Below are positions 7,416 through 16,872 of a DNA stretch of 64,000 bases, in pieces (positions within the stretch are counted from its first letter, which is position 1; the number at the start of each line of letters is the position of its first letter). A program made the translations under genes and the position numbers. Origin of the DNA: Deltaproteobacteria bacterium. Its GTDB lineage: Bacteria > Desulfobacterota > Desulfobacteria > Desulfobacterales > Desulfatibacillaceae. Location of the stretch: the NCBI GenBank assembly GCA_016235345.1, contig JACRLG010000017.1, positions 1 to 64,000 of the forward strand. The letters run 5' to 3'. Below the pieces are notes generated by a model. It had not been told where the DNA came from, made no database searches, and worked only from the letters and a program-made list of their open reading frames with translations.

Positions 7416-7749
7416 GCCGGGAAATTTTCCTTAACAGCCACTTGATGAAAACCCTAATAAAGCCTGGGCAAAAGTCGGTGTGTTTGCCCCTCTTGTGCTT
7501 CGCACCCCGGCAACCAGAAAGCCTGCGCCACCCACACGCGAGCCAATCGGCAAGCGTTTTTACAACCGCCATATGTGATGAAGCCCGGATAATAACCCCG
7601 CACCGAGCCCTTCAACCAACCCCGCATTGAGCCTGGATAAAAACGATGAAGCGCAAGGACGGCGAGCGGGCGGCGGCGGAGCGTGCTTTTCGCACGTGAG
7701 CACGCCGCCCGCGAAGCCTGACACAGCAGTTCGCGTTTTCAGACGGGCG
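7416..7749. other. Intergenic region between ybaB and recR
   Basis: About 334 bp without a gene. The left part holds the recR ribosome-binding site (AAGGA, about 13 nt before the ATG) and anonymous sequence. The right part (7630-7749) is a copy of the dispersed palindromic element, preceded by the CAACCAACCCCGCA flank that also precedes the copy at 46311. Confidence 0.6.
7630..7749 (+). repeat. Dispersed palindromic element, copy 3
   Basis: Starts AGCCTGGATAAAAACGATGA, ends CAGCAGTTCGCGTTTTCAGA and CGGGC. The centre differs from the AGTACTTTTCGTAC type but is still self-complementary (GCGTGCTTTTCGCACG). It abuts the stop codon of the minus-strand ybaB gene at 7750. Confidence 0.85.
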
Positions 7750-8070
7750 TTAGAACAACCCCGGGATTTTCATGCCCCCCGTGACCTTGCCCATTTCCTC
7801 GGACACCATGAGCTGGCTCTTGTTGATGCCGTCGTTCACCGCCGCGACTATCATGTCCTGGAGCATGTCCACGTCTTCGGGATCGACGACCTCCTTTTCG
7901 ATGGCGATGGACATGAGCTGCTGCTTGCCGTTGACCACCACCTTGACCATGCCGCCGCCTGCGGAGCCTTCCACGGTCTTGTCGCCAAGCTCGTCCTGAA
8001 GCGAGGCCATTTTCTGCTGAAGTTTCTGGGCCTGCTTCATTATGGAGCCCATGTCGCCCATTTTCGGCAT
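7750..8070 (-). CDS. ybaB: YbaB/EbfC nucleoid-associated protein
   Basis: A 106-aa DNA-binding protein of the YbaB/EbfC family. It has the opening MPKMGDMGSIMKQAQKLQQK, a coiled N-terminal helix, then GSAGGGMVKVVVNGKQQLMSIAIEKEVVDPEDVDMLQDMIVAA, the conserved core. The family forms tweezer-shaped dimers and typically sits between dnaX and recR, as it does here. The end of the gene directly abuts a palindromic element. Confidence 0.93.
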   Translation of the reverse strand: MPKMGDMGSIMKQAQKLQQKMASLQDELGDKTVEGSAGGGMVKVVVNGKQQLMSIAIEKEVVDPEDVDMLQDMIVAAVNDGINKSQLMVSEEMGKVTGGMKIPGLF

Positions 8071-8185
8071 TTTTTTATCTCCTTTACTTCATGAAAAAAA
8101 GTTTATGGCTTAAGCTCAAGAGCCAATAAAAATCATTTTTGGGACCCGCAAAAAAAGGGGGGGGCGGGCTGTGGGAAAAGGCCCG

Positions 8186-9784
8186 TCATTTTTTTAAGGG
8201 CACTACCTCCGGGCGAACCGAGCCGAAGATGTCGAGAACGTCCTCGATAATGGGATGATTGGCAAGGGCGCGGGCCTCGTCTTCGTCCCTTTCCGGCGGA
8301 TCGGGCCTTTCTGTGCGGACCGCCCTCCTTACGGATTCGGGGATTTCCCGGAAACCCCGGCCGTCTTCGGCCTCTTCCGGCAGGGCGTCCGCCCGGTCAT
8401 CCGCCTCTTCCATAACAGCCGGATCACCCTCTGGCAAGGCCGCGCCGGAGGGTGCGGAAAAAACCGAGGGAGGCTCAGCCGTTCTGGGCTTAGCCTGCGA
8501 CAGCGCAATAGCCGGGTCATGAGGCAAGGTTTCGGCTGATGCTGCGGGGCTGGGCGGACCACCGGCGTATGCTCCTGGGGCGGCAAGGGGAAGCGGGTCG
8601 GGTTCAGCCGCGTAAACCGTGGCCGCGCCCGGCTGGGCCTCCCACAGGGATTTCAGCCAGTCGAGCTTTTTTATAACGAGGTCGATTCCGGCTGCCGGGG
8701 CCGCCTCGCTAAGCCTTATCAGGGCCGCCTCCAGGGCCGTCTTGGGGGAAAGCGACTGGCGCACCAGGGCCTCTTCGCGGAAAAGGCCGTAAAAGAGCCG
8801 GTTCAAAAGGGTCTGGTCCGCCCCCCCGGCCTGTTCCGAAAGCCATTTTATCTCGCTTTCGGGCACGGCCACCAGGGCCGCCGGGTTCTTCGCCGCCTTG
8901 ACCACCAGAAGGTTGCGGAAGTGCTCCACAAGGTCGCCCGCGAGCTTTTTCATGTCGTGGCCGCGAAGGTGAAGGTCCTCCACCACCGCAAGGCACCGGG
9001 GGATATCCTTGGCGATTATGGCGGCGGAAAGCTCGAAGAGGCTCCTTACGTCCACCACCCCAAGGATGTCCAGCACGGACTCCTGGGTGACGCCGCCCTC
9101 GGAAAAGGCCATGACCTGATCCAGAAGGCTCAGGGCGTCGCGCATACAGCCGCTGCACTCCCTTGCGATGGTCCACAGGGATTCCTCCGGCATGGAAAAT
9201 GTTTCCAGACCGCACACGCGGGAAAGATGGGCGACTATCTGGGGAAGGGCTATGCGCCGGAAGTCGTGCCGCTGGCAGCGGGAGAGGATGGTGACGGGAA
9301 TCTTGTGGACCTCGGTGGTGGCCAGGACGAAGATCACGTGGGGGGGCGGCTCCTCCAGGGTCTTTAATAGGGCGTTGAAGGCCCCGGCGGAGAGCATGTG
9401 GACTTCGTCTATGATGTAAATCTTGTAGCGCCCGGCTGCGGGCGAGTATTTCACGTTCTCCCTAAGCTCGCGCACCTGGTCCACGGAGTTGTTGGAAGCG
9501 CCGTCTATTTCGAAAACGTCCACGGCGTTTCCGGCTGTTATGGAAACGCAGGAGACGCATTTGTTGCAGGGTGTGGGGGTGGGGCCTGTTTCGCAGTTCA
9601 TGGCCTTGGCGAAAATGCGGGCCACCGTGGTTTTTCCCGTGCCCCTGGGGCCGGAAAAACACAGCGCGTGGGCCACCCGGCCCTGCAGTATGGAATTTTG
9701 GAGGGTGCGGGAAACATGTTCCTGACCCACAAGGTCTTCCAGGGTCTGGGGGCGGTACTTGCGGGCGAGGACTACGTAAGCCAT
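8186..9784 (-). CDS. dnaX: DNA polymerase III gamma/tau subunit
   Basis: A 532-aa clamp-loader ATPase. Domain I has Walker A GPRGTGKTTVARIFAKAMNC, a zinc module with CETGPTPTPCNKCVSC, Walker B YIIDEVHMLS and sensor 1 LATTEVHKIPVTILSRCQ. Domain III follows at about 230-370. The C-terminal third is Pro/Ala/Glu-rich and corresponds to a short tau-type extension. No obvious A-rich slippery stretch was seen for a programmed gamma frameshift. It is the first gene of the dnaX-ybaB-recR-ykgJ-like cluster. Confidence 0.95.
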   Translation of the reverse strand: MAYVVLARKYRPQTLEDLVGQEHVSRTLQNSILQGRVAHALCFSGPRGTGKTTVARIFAKAMNCETGPTPTPCNKCVSCVSITAGNAVDVFEIDGASNNSVDQVRELRENVKYSPAAGRYKIYIIDEVHMLSAGAFNALLKTLEEPPPHVIFVLATTEVHKIPVTILSRCQRHDFRRIALPQIVAHLSRVCGLETFSMPEESLWTIARECSGCMRDALSLLDQVMAFSEGGVTQESVLDILGVVDVRSLFELSAAIIAKDIPRCLAVVEDLHLRGHDMKKLAGDLVEHFRNLLVVKAAKNPAALVAVPESEIKWLSEQAGGADQTLLNRLFYGLFREEALVRQSLSPKTALEAALIRLSEAAPAAGIDLVIKKLDWLKSLWEAQPGAATVYAAEPDPLPLAAPGAYAGGPPSPAASAETLPHDPAIALSQAKPRTAEPPSVFSAPSGAALPEGDPAVMEEADDRADALPEEAEDGRGFREIPESVRRAVRTERPDPPERDEDEARALANHPIIEDVLDIFGSVRPEVVPLKK

Positions 9785-9842
9785 GAGGGCTTCTTGAAAT
9801 CAAGATGTTGAGGGATCGTCCTTATTGGACGGAGGGTGAAGA

Positions 9843-9936
9843 TGGCGGAGAGAGTGGGATTCGAACCCACGGTACCGTTTTTGACAGTACACACGATTTC
9901 CAGTCGTGCACCTTCGGCCAACTCGGTCATCTCTCC
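9843..9936 (-). tRNA. tRNA-Ser (anticodon GGA)
   Basis: On the minus strand the acceptor arms GGAGAGA and TCTCTCC pair, with discriminator G and an encoded CCA at 9843-9845. The D-arm region is GACCGAGTTGGCCGAAGG, the anticodon loop CTGGAAA carries GGA, a long variable arm is typical of class II tRNA-Ser, and the T-loop region is GGGTTCGAATCCC. Length is 94 nt with CCA. Confidence 0.95.
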
Positions 9937-10093
9937 GCAAGCGTTGCGTAGCCGAATTTCTTAACCGGCCCTGAAAACTTTGTCAAGCCCGGTGTGACCT
10001 CTTTTACAATGCGCCACTGAAAAAATGTCGAACAGGGCCACCGCATTTGGAAAAGAACAAAACGCCGCCGACGGCGGCCCAAGCCATTTTTCC

Positions 10094-10158
10094 CCGGGAG
10101 CGCGGGCGTCCCGCCCGCATAAGGGCTGTAAATGCGGGCGGGACGCCCGCGCTCCCGG
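10094..10158. repeat. Perfect 27-bp inverted repeat with 11-nt loop (REP-like)
   Basis: The arms at 10094-10120 and 10132-10158 are exact reverse complements and very GC-rich; their inner part reads GCGGGCGTCCCGCCCGC. The loop is AAGGGCTGTAA. There is no T-run after either arm, so it looks more like a REP-type or mobile palindrome than a simple terminator. Similar GCGGGACGCCCGCGCTCCC palindromes recur in many unrelated bacteria (recalled, not searched). Confidence 0.8.
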
Positions 10159-10228
10159 TAAAGCCGCCATCCCTGAAATCATGGCGAAATTTTTCATATG
10201 CGGTGGCCATTATGCCGGAAGGGCGTTC

Positions 10229-10257
10229 TTGACCTTGCTGGAATTGAGGGGTATAGC
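10229..10257 (+). promoter_or_regulatory. Possible sigma-70-type promoter for lpxC
   Basis: TTGACC, a 17-nt spacer and TATAGC lie about 85 bp upstream of the lpxC start. Match to consensus is 5/6 and 4/6. Weak, by eye only. Confidence 0.3.
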
Positions 10258-10342
10258 TGAAAGTCTTGGGGAATTTCGCCCCACCGGAAACATCAGATTC
10301 CGGGGGCTGCCGCCAGCCGGTATTCTTTTAACGGAAACGCCC

Positions 10343-11215
10343 ATGCAAATCTTTCAGTGCACCGTGGGAAGGCCGGTTTCATGCCAGGGCGTGGGCCTGC
10401 ATTCGGGAAAGCCCGTGACGCTTACGGTGCATCCCGCCCCGCCCAACCACGGCATCCGCTTTTTGAGGGCCGATCTGCCGAACCGCCCGGTCATCCCGGC
10501 CCTTTTCCGCAACGTGGTGGACACGAGCCTGGCCACGGTGATAGGCGTCGACGGGGTGATCGTCTCCACCATCGAACATATCATGGGCAGTTTCGCGGGC
10601 CTTGGTGTGGACAACGCCCTGGTGGAGCTTTCGGCCTACGAGGTCCCCATCATGGACGGCTCCGCCGGTTTTTTCACCGGCATGATTGCCGAGGCAGGCA
10701 TATCGCCCCAGAAAAGCCCAAGGTTTTATTTCATCATTGAAAAACCCATAAGCCACAAGGAGGGGGACCGCTGGGTCACGGTTACGCCAGCCGACTCCTT
10801 TTCCATTTCCTGCACCATAGATTTCACCCATCCCCTTCTGGGACGCCAGAACCTGGACCTTCTGGTCACCCCGGAAAATTTCGGGCGGGAGATAAGCCAG
10901 GCGCGCACCTTCGGTTTTCTGCAGGAGATAGACTACCTGAAGCTCTTCGGCTTCGCCAAGGGCGGCAGCCTTGAAAACGCCATAGTGTTGGACTGCGACT
11001 CGGTGATAAACGCCGAGGGGCTCCGGTTTCCGGACGAATTCGTCCGCCACAAGATTCTTGACTGCCTGGGGGATTTTTCCCTGATAGGAATCCCCATCCT
11101 GGGCAGGGTGGAGACCCACAAGTCCGGCCACCAGTTCAACCACGCCTTTCTGGAGGCTTTTTTCGCGGCCAAGGACTCATGGCGAACGTCCGCCCTTGAT
11201 ACCGCAGCAGGCTGA
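10343..11215 (+). CDS. lpxC: UDP-3-O-acyl-N-acetylglucosamine deacetylase
   Basis: A 290-aa zinc deacetylase that carries out the committed step of lipid A synthesis. Starting at MQIFQCTVGRPVSCQGVGLH, it shows GVGLHSGKPVTLTVHPAPP, the zinc-ligand segment TIEHIMGSFAGLGVDNALVE, PIMDGSAGFF, the second ligand cluster FVRHKILDCLGDF (His and Asp) and THKSGHQFNHAF. Length fits LpxC of about 300 aa. A longer frame from 10025 is open but adds 106 residues read across the palindrome, so the later ATG is preferred. It indicates a Gram-negative outer membrane with LPS. Confidence 0.93.
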   Translation: MQIFQCTVGRPVSCQGVGLHSGKPVTLTVHPAPPNHGIRFLRADLPNRPVIPALFRNVVDTSLATVIGVDGVIVSTIEHIMGSFAGLGVDNALVELSAYEVPIMDGSAGFFTGMIAEAGISPQKSPRFYFIIEKPISHKEGDRWVTVTPADSFSISCTIDFTHPLLGRQNLDLLVTPENFGREISQARTFGFLQEIDYLKLFGFAKGGSLENAIVLDCDSVINAEGLRFPDEFVRHKILDCLGDFSLIGIPILGRVETHKSGHQFNHAFLEAFFAAKDSWRTSALDTAAG

Positions 11216-11325
11216 CGGGCGGCGGCCAGGGCAATTTGTATTGCAGGGAGCGTGCCTTGGGGTTATCATTATCAAAAAGTCCGCGCCCCTTGCCGGGTCT
11301 TCAGAAAAACTCTACCGGACAGTCA

Positions 11326-11892
11326 ATGCAACGCCCTATTCCAGTCAAAGCCCTGGTTTTTTTCCTTGCCTTGTGGGCGTTTGCCGTTCCCGCTTTTGCG
11401 GACGAAGCCGGGCTTGCGAACATCGTCATAACCAACGATGAAAAAAACCTCCTGATTTACCTCACCATACAAAACGGCTTTCCGGGCAGGCTGGAGCAGG
11501 CCGTGGTGGGCGGAGCTCCGGTCAGTTTCAAGATTTACGTTTCCCTGTACAAGGACCGGGGCCTTTGGCCCGACAGCGAGATCGCCGATATTTCCGCCAC
11601 CCATACACTAAGATACGACACCAGAAAAAAGCTCTACACCGTGATCCGCTCCGAAGACCCGGCGGCCCCGGTGATAACCCATTCCTTCGAGGAGGCCAAA
11701 AGGGCCATGTCCGAGGTTTCCCGGATGAGGGCCTGCCCCCTCTCCAGGCTGGAAAAGGGCCGCCAGTACGAGTTGAAGGCCAAGGCCGTGATGGAGAGGG
11801 TGGAGCTTCCCCTTCACCTTCGGTATCTCCTTTATTTCGTTGCTTTCTGGGATTTCGAGACGGACTGGTACACCATAAATTTCAATTATTAG
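11326..11892 (+). CDS. DUF4390-like exported protein
   Basis: A 188-aa protein with a clear signal peptide (MQRPIPVKALVFFLALWAFAVPAFADE). The mature part shows the DUF4390 pattern: LLIYLTIQNGFPGRLEQAVVGGAPVSFKIYVSL, then RYDTRKKLYTVIR, a segment SFEEAKRAMSEVSRMRACPL, and a terminal ELPLHLRYLLYFVAFWDFETDWY. The function of the family is unknown; members often sit beside NtrY/NtrX-type systems, and here a hybrid sensor kinase follows after 390 bp. An in-frame start at 11236 would displace the signal peptide and is rejected. Confidence 0.7.
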   Translation: MQRPIPVKALVFFLALWAFAVPAFADEAGLANIVITNDEKNLLIYLTIQNGFPGRLEQAVVGGAPVSFKIYVSLYKDRGLWPDSEIADISATHTLRYDTRKKLYTVIRSEDPAAPVITHSFEEAKRAMSEVSRMRACPLSRLEKGRQYELKAKAVMERVELPLHLRYLLYFVAFWDFETDWYTINFNY

Positions 11893-11936
11893 GGAGCCAA
11901 TTTCAAAACTATTGTCTCGCATCATACCGGCTCTGG

Positions 11937-11956
11937 ACCCCGGCTTCCGCCGGGGT
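11937..11956. repeat. Short REP-like palindrome, copy A
   Basis: ACCCCGGC-TTCC-GCCGGGGT, followed by GACGA. The same 8-bp-stem hairpin, flanked by TCTGG and GACGA, occurs at 33941-33960 with loop TTTC. Confidence 0.75.
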
Positions 11957-12090
11957 GACGATCTTTGAAACGCTTCGACTTTTCTGTAACTGTACCGCGA
12001 ATAAGCTGAAAATAATATAGAGGCACTTAAGATTACGATCCGCCCTGCCGACCGTGTCGCGTTCCTGGTCATTATTCTTCCGCGCTGCCG

Positions 12091-12120
12091 TTGATAACGC
12101 TTATTATTTCATGATATAAA
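12091..12120 (+). promoter_or_regulatory. Candidate sigma-70 promoter for the hybrid kinase gene
   Basis: TTGATA, an 18-nt AT-rich spacer and TATAAA, located about 160 bp upstream of the chosen start. Match 5/6 and 5/6. No operator recognised. Confidence 0.4.
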
Positions 12121-12281
12121 CATGTACAGGCGGATAAAAGCTCCCGCGCCGTTCAATATCTTTGGACGGTTTCTCACCGTTCACGATGTCCGCCAAAAAA
12201 CGCTTTCATTCCACACAACACCTGTTTTGGCTGAGCATTCAACGGACGCGAAATCGCCCGGCATGGACAAAAGGCCGAAAA

Positions 12282-15200
12282 ATGAACCTCCCCAATAAAT
12301 CCCGCATCGCCCGATGCATGGCAATAATGGCCGTCCTGTGGTGCCTGGCCCCGGCAACCGGCCTTGGCCACCATGACATTGCCGCCATAAAGGCCAATAA
12401 GCCCCTCGCCCCCGTGACTTCTGCTGCGGAGATCGACTACCCGCCTTTTTCCTTGGTGGATTCAAACGGACGCGCCGACGGCTTTTCCGTTGAACTGATG
12501 AAGGCTGCCCTCAAGGCGGTAGGGCGCGATGTCACCTTCCGTACGGGCCCCTGGGACAGGGTGAAGGGCTGGCTGGAAAAGGGCGAGGTGGAGACTCTTC
12601 CCCTGGTGGGCCGCACCCCGGAAAGAGAAAAACTTTTCGACTTCACCTTTTCCTACATGTCCCTTTACGGCGCAATCGTGGTGCGCGCCGATACATCCGG
12701 CATAGAAGAGATGGGCGACCTTTCCGGGAGGAAGGTCGCGGTGATGAAGGGGGACAACGCAGAGGAATTCCTGCGCCGGAAGGACAGGGGAATACGGGAA
12801 ATAATTACCACGGCAACCTTCGAGGAGGCATTTCAGAACCTTTCAAAGGGCCTCTGCGACGCCGTGGTGGTTCAGAGGCTTGTGGCCATAAGGCTCTTGC
12901 AGCAAAGCGGCTTGGCAAACCTCAAAATCATTTCCAAACCCATTCAGGAATTCCACCAGGATTTCTGCTTCGCCGTGAAAAAGGGGGATTCAAAAACCCT
13001 GGCCCTTCTGAACGAGGGGCTTTCCATAGTAACGGCGGACGGAACCTACCGGCATCTGCATTCCAAGTGGTTCGCGGCCCTTGAGCTGCCATCCCGGAGA
13101 AAGATCATCGTGGGCGGGGACCACAACTACCCGCCGTTCGAATACCTGGATGAAAACGGGCGGCCCGCCGGATACAACGTGGAACTCACCAGGGCCATTG
13201 CCCAGGAGATGGGGCTCGAGATCGAAATTCGCTTAGGGCCCTGGTCGGCGGCAAAAGAAGCCCTGGACAAGGGTGAAATACAGGTGCTTCAGGGTATGTT
13301 CTACTCGCCCGAACGGGACCGCATCTTCGATTTCAGCCCGCCCCACACGGTGAACCACAACGTGAGCGTGGTGCGATTGGGCGAAGGAAAGCCTCCCTCC
13401 ACCCTGGCGGAGCTGGCAGGCAAGAGCATAGCCGTGCAAAAGGGCGACATAATGCATGATTTCGCCCTCTCGAACGGCCTTGGGAAGAACGTGACCGCCT
13501 TCTCCACCCAGTTGGAGGCTCTCCGCGAGGTTTCAGGGGGCCGGATCGACTGCGCCCTGGTGGCCCGCGTCACGGCTCTGCACCACATAAAAACGGACGG
13601 CCTGAAAAACCTCGATGTGGGAACCGGGCCCCTTCTTTCCCAGGACTACTGCTATGCCGTGAAAAACGGTGAAAAGGCCCTTCTGGCCCAGTTCAGCGAG
13701 GGCCTCAAGGTGCTGGAGGAAACCGGGGAGTACCGCCGCATCCACCGGAAATGGATGGGGGTTTACGAGGAGTCCCCGGCAAGGCTCGCCTTTTATCTGA
13801 AATGGGCCGCAATCGCGGCGATTCCCCTTGTCCTGATCTTCCTGGCCGGCCTTTTCGGGCTCTGGACGCTTCGGAGGCTGGTGGCGCAAAGAACTGCCGA
13901 GTTGGCCATCGCCTTGCGGCGCAACCAGGAAATACTCGCCGCAATTCCAGACATCGTAATGGAAGTGGACAACAACAAGATATATACGTGGGCAAACAGC
14001 TCCGGAACGGCCTTCTTCGGGGAAGACGTTATAGGCCATGAAGCCAGTGACTACTTTGTCCGTGAACAGGAAACATACGATAAGGTCAGACCTCTTTTCG
14101 AGGGTGACGAAAGCGTGATTTATGTCGAGAGCTGGCAACGAAGAAAGGACGGGCAGGAAAGACTGCTTGCCTGGTGGTGCCGTTCCCTTAAGGACAAATC
14201 CGGCAATGTGGCGGGTGCGCTGTCAACCGCCCGCGACATCACAGATATCAAGAAAACCGAACTTGAGCTTCTCAAACTCAAGATGGCCGTGGAGCAGACC
14301 ATAGACGGCATAGCCGTGACGGACATGAAGGGCTATGTAACCTACGGCAACGAGGCCTGGGCGGCCATGCACGGCATGACCATCGGCGAGATGACGGGCA
14401 GGCACGTGTCGCAGTTCCACACCGAAGAGCAGATGAAAAACGAGGTCATCCCCTTCAATATCGATGTGTTGAAGCTGGGCCAGATGAGGCGCGAGATTGG
14501 TCACGCCCGGAAGGACGGAACGACATTCCCGGCGTGGATGAGCGTTACCGTGCTGAAGGACGGAAATGGAAATCCCCTGGGCCTGGTGGCGGTGGCCCGC
14601 GACATAACCGAGCAGAAAAAGGCCGGGGACGCCCTCAAGGAAAGCGAGGACAAGTTCCGCTCCCTGTTCGAGAACATGGCTGCGGGCTGCTGCATTCACG
14701 AGATCATCTACGCGGATGGAAGGGCTGCCGACTACCGGATTCTGGACGTCAACCCCGCCTACGAGCATCTTCTGGGCATCCCCAGGCAAAGGGCCTTGGG
14801 CGCACTGGCCTCCGATCTCTACGGCGTGGGCCATGCCCCCTACATGGACATCTACGCCAGGGTGGCCGAGACCGGCGTACCCGTATCGTTCGAGATTTAT
14901 TTTCCGCCCGTCGGAAAGCATTTCTTGGTAACGGCGTCCTGCCCGGCAAAGGGCAGGTTTTCAACCGTGTTTTCGGATGTCACGGAACGCAAGGCGGCGG
15001 AAGAGCGGATAGAGCACCTTAACCGGTTGCTCCGGGCCATCAGGGACATAAACCAGCTCATAGTCAGGGCGCGGGATGCGGACACGCTGATCGCGGAGGG
15101 CTGCCGCCTTCTGGTGGACAACCGGGGCTACGCCTCGGCCCTGATAGTTCTCATCGACGACAACCACAAGCCGGTTTCACGGGCCGAGGCGGGACTGGCC

Positions 15201-16697
15201 GCAGAATGCGCTCCCGCAGGCGACATGCTGGAAGCCGGGGTGCTGCCTCCCTGCTGCGACCGTGCGCGGTTTATGGAAGGCATTTTTATCGTGGAAGACC
15301 GCGAAAAGGACTGCCCCGGCTGCCCCGTTGCCCCAAAATGCGTGGAGAACCGGTCCATTTGCGTCAGGCTTTTGCACGAAGGCCATATTTACGGATACCT
15401 TGCCGTGGCTCTGCCTTGCGGCATGAACGTGGACGAGGAGGAGCAAGGCCTTTTCACCGAAATGGCGGGCGACATAGCCTATGCCCTTCACGTTCTTCGC
15501 CTGGAACGGGAAAGGCTTGTCTCCGTGCAGAAGCAGAAAGTACTGGAGGATCAGCTCATCCAGTCCCAGAAGATGGAGTCCGTGGGCCGCCTGGCCGGGG
15601 GCGTGGCCCACGACTTCAACAACCAGTTGAGCGTCATCATCGGCCACACCGAACTGGCCATGAGCCAGGTGGAGCCCTCCCAGCCCCTCTTCGACGATCT
15701 GACCGAAATCCGCCAGGCCGCCAGGCGCTCCGCCGATCTCACAAGGCAGCTTCTGGCCTTTGCCCGAAGGCAGACCATAACCCCCAAGGTGCTCGATCTG
15801 AACGAAACCGTGGAGGGGATGCTGAAGATGCTCAGAAGGCTTATCGGCGAGGACATAGAGCTTGCCTGGAAACCGGGCGCGGATCTGTGGCCGGTTCTCA
15901 TGGACCCTGTCCAGTTGGACCAGATACTGGCCAACCTTTGCGTCAACGCCCGCGACGCCATAGCCGGAGTGGGCAAAATCAGCATAGAAACCAAAAAGGC
16001 TTCAATCGACGAAGAGTATTGCGCCGAAAACGCGGGGGCTATTCCGGGGGACTTTGCCGTCATCATTGTTGCCGACAAGGGCTGCGGCATGGAAGGGGAA
16101 ACCCTTGCAAGAATTTTCGAGCCTTTTTTCACCACCAAAAGCCTTGGCAAGGGAACCGGCCTGGGGCTTTCCACGGTTTACGGCATAGTGAGGCAGAACA
16201 GAGGCTTCGTGGAAGTGGATAGCGAGCCGGGCAGGGGAAGCGAGTTCAGGATTTTCCTTCCCAGGCGGCAGGAGGCCCCGGTCCGGGCCTCGGAGCCTGC
16301 CGAAACTTCGGCGGGCAGGGGCAGGGGGGAAACCCTGCTTCTGGTGGAGGACGAGACCGCGATACTCAACATGGCGAAAAGGATTCTCGCCAGCCAGGGT
16401 TACAGCGTCCTTGCGACGGGCTCCCCGGATGAGGCGCTGGAACTGGCCAGGGCGCATTCGGGCGAAATCCGGCTTCTCATCACCGACGTGGTGATGCCTG
16501 AGATGAACGGCAAGGACCTGGCTGATGAGGTCAAGACGTATTATCCCGAAATAAAAGTGCTTTTCATGTCAGGCTACACTGCGGACGTAATAGCGGTGAG
16601 GGGGGTGCTGGACAACGGGGTCAATTTCATCCAGAAGCCCTTTTCCATGCAAAACCTGCTGCAGAAGGTAAGAGCGGCCCTGGACAAAACCGCTTAG
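12282..16697 (+). CDS. Hybrid sensor histidine kinase with two periplasmic solute-binding domains, three PAS, GAF-like, HisKA/HATPase and receiver
   Basis: A protein of about 1471 aa. From its start at [20 protein letters not shown]: signal peptide; two SBP_bac_3 domains (about 30-270 and 273-493, each opening with a YPPF segment); one membrane helix (about 505-530); PAS domains at about 546-660, 666-780 and 790-905; a GAF-like domain (910-1080) carrying a cysteine-rich insert with CCDRARF and [10 protein letters not shown]; HisKA with His1110 in [14 protein letters not shown]; HATPase with GCGMEG and [13 protein letters not shown]; and a C-terminal receiver with Asp1402 in [13 protein letters not shown]. 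The SBP domains suggest direct sensing of amino-acid-like solutes in the periplasm. The HisKA sequence is of the NtrB-like HDFNN type. No partner regulator is adjacent. AAGG precedes the chosen ATG; the open frame extends upstream to 12162. Confidence 0.92.
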   Translation: MNLPNKSRIARCMAIMAVLWCLAPATGLGHHDIAAIKANKPLAPVTSAAEIDYPPFSLVDSNGRADGFSVELMKAALKAVGRDVTFRTGPWDRVKGWLEKGEVETLPLVGRTPEREKLFDFTFSYMSLYGAIVVRADTSGIEEMGDLSGRKVAVMKGDNAEEFLRRKDRGIREIITTATFEEAFQNLSKGLCDAVVVQRLVAIRLLQQSGLANLKIISKPIQEFHQDFCFAVKKGDSKTLALLNEGLSIVTADGTYRHLHSKWFAALELPSRRKIIVGGDHNYPPFEYLDENGRPAGYNVELTRAIAQEMGLEIEIRLGPWSAAKEALDKGEIQVLQGMFYSPERDRIFDFSPPHTVNHNVSVVRLGEGKPPSTLAELAGKSIAVQKGDIMHDFALSNGLGKNVTAFSTQLEALREVSGGRIDCALVARVTALHHIKTDGLKNLDVGTGPLLSQDYCYAVKNGEKALLAQFSEGLKVLEETGEYRRIHRKWMGVYEESPARLAFYLKWAAIAAIPLVLIFLAGLFGLWTLRRLVAQRTAELAIALRRNQEILAAIPDIVMEVDNNKIYTWANSSGTAFFGEDVIGHEASDYFVREQETYDKVRPLFEGDESVIYVESWQRRKDGQERLLAWWCRSLKDKSGNVAGALSTARDITDIKKTELELLKLKMAVEQTIDGIAVTDMKGYVTYGNEAWAAMHGMTIGEMTGRHVSQFHTEEQMKNEVIPFNIDVLKLGQMRREIGHARKDGTTFPAWMSVTVLKDGNGNPLGLVAVARDITEQKKAGDALKESEDKFRSLFENMAAGCCIHEIIYADGRAADYRILDVNPAYEHLLGIPRQRALGALASDLYGVGHAPYMDIYARVAETGVPVSFEIYFPPVGKHFLVTASCPAKGRFSTVFSDVTERKAAEERIEHLNRLLRAIRDINQLIVRARDADTLIAEGCRLLVDNRGYASALIVLIDDNHKPVSRAEAGLAAECAPAGDMLEAGVLPPCCDRARFMEGIFIVEDREKDCPGCPVAPKCVENRSICVRLLHEGHIYGYLAVALPCGMNVDEEEQGLFTEMAGDIAYALHVLRLERERLVSVQKQKVLEDQLIQSQKMESVGRLAGGVAHDFNNQLSVIIGHTELAMSQVEPSQPLFDDLTEIRQAARRSADLTRQLLAFARRQTITPKVLDLNETVEGMLKMLRRLIGEDIELAWKPGADLWPVLMDPVQLDQILANLCVNARDAIAGVGKISIETKKASIDEEYCAENAGAIPGDFAVIIVADKGCGMEGETLARIFEPFFTTKSLGKGTGLGLSTVYGIVRQNRGFVEVDSEPGRGSEFRIFLPRRQEAPVRASEPAETSAGRGRGETLLLVEDETAILNMAKRILASQGYSVLATGSPDEALELARAHSGEIRLLITDVVMPEMNGKDLADEVKTYYPEIKVLFMSGYTADVIAVRGVLDNGVNFIQKPFSMQNLLQKVRAALDKTA

Positions 16698-16820
16698 CAG
16701 GCTGTCGAAAAACGCGATCCGCTGTGTTGTGCTTCAAAGCCAATTCCGTCACGTACATAAAGTACGCTTGACTCATTGGCTTTTCGCACGCCTTGCGGCT
16801 CATCGTTTTTCATCAGCCTG
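16698..16820 (-). repeat. Dispersed palindromic element, copy 4 (reverse orientation)
   Basis: Begins one base after the TAG of the hybrid kinase: CAGGCTGTCGAAAAACGCGA. The centre contains CGTACATAAAGTACG, and it ends TCATCGTTTTTCATCAGCCT. Relative to its upstream gene it has the same orientation as the copies on minus-strand genes. Confidence 0.85.
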
Positions 16821-16872
16821 TATAATTTGTGTTTTTCAACAGGCTGGCAGGTTCTGCCGAGTCGGCGAAGGG

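Larger units (their letters stand above)
9937..10342. other. Intergenic region between tRNA-Ser and lpxC
   Basis: About 400 bp without a supported gene. It holds a perfect 27-bp inverted repeat (10094-10158) and a possible promoter at 10229-10257. A frame continuous with lpxC runs through it but reads across the palindrome and resembles no known extension, so I treat it as non-coding. Confidence 0.55.
11893..12281. other. Intergenic region upstream of the hybrid kinase
   Basis: About 390 bp. It contains the GC-rich palindrome at 11937-11956, which recurs at 33941-33960, and a candidate promoter at 12091-12120. The frame of the following kinase is open from 12162, but the signal peptide begins at 12282. 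Nothing else recognised. Confidence 0.5.

Noticed and set aside
9843-9936. tRNA-Ser as integration site of a prophage
   Set aside because: The phage module is 14 kb away and no second copy of the tRNA 3' end was seen near it.
10025-10342. N-terminal extension of LpxC by 106 residues
   Set aside because: It would be translated across the perfect palindrome and is absent from known LpxC; the ATG at 10343 gives the conserved N-terminus.
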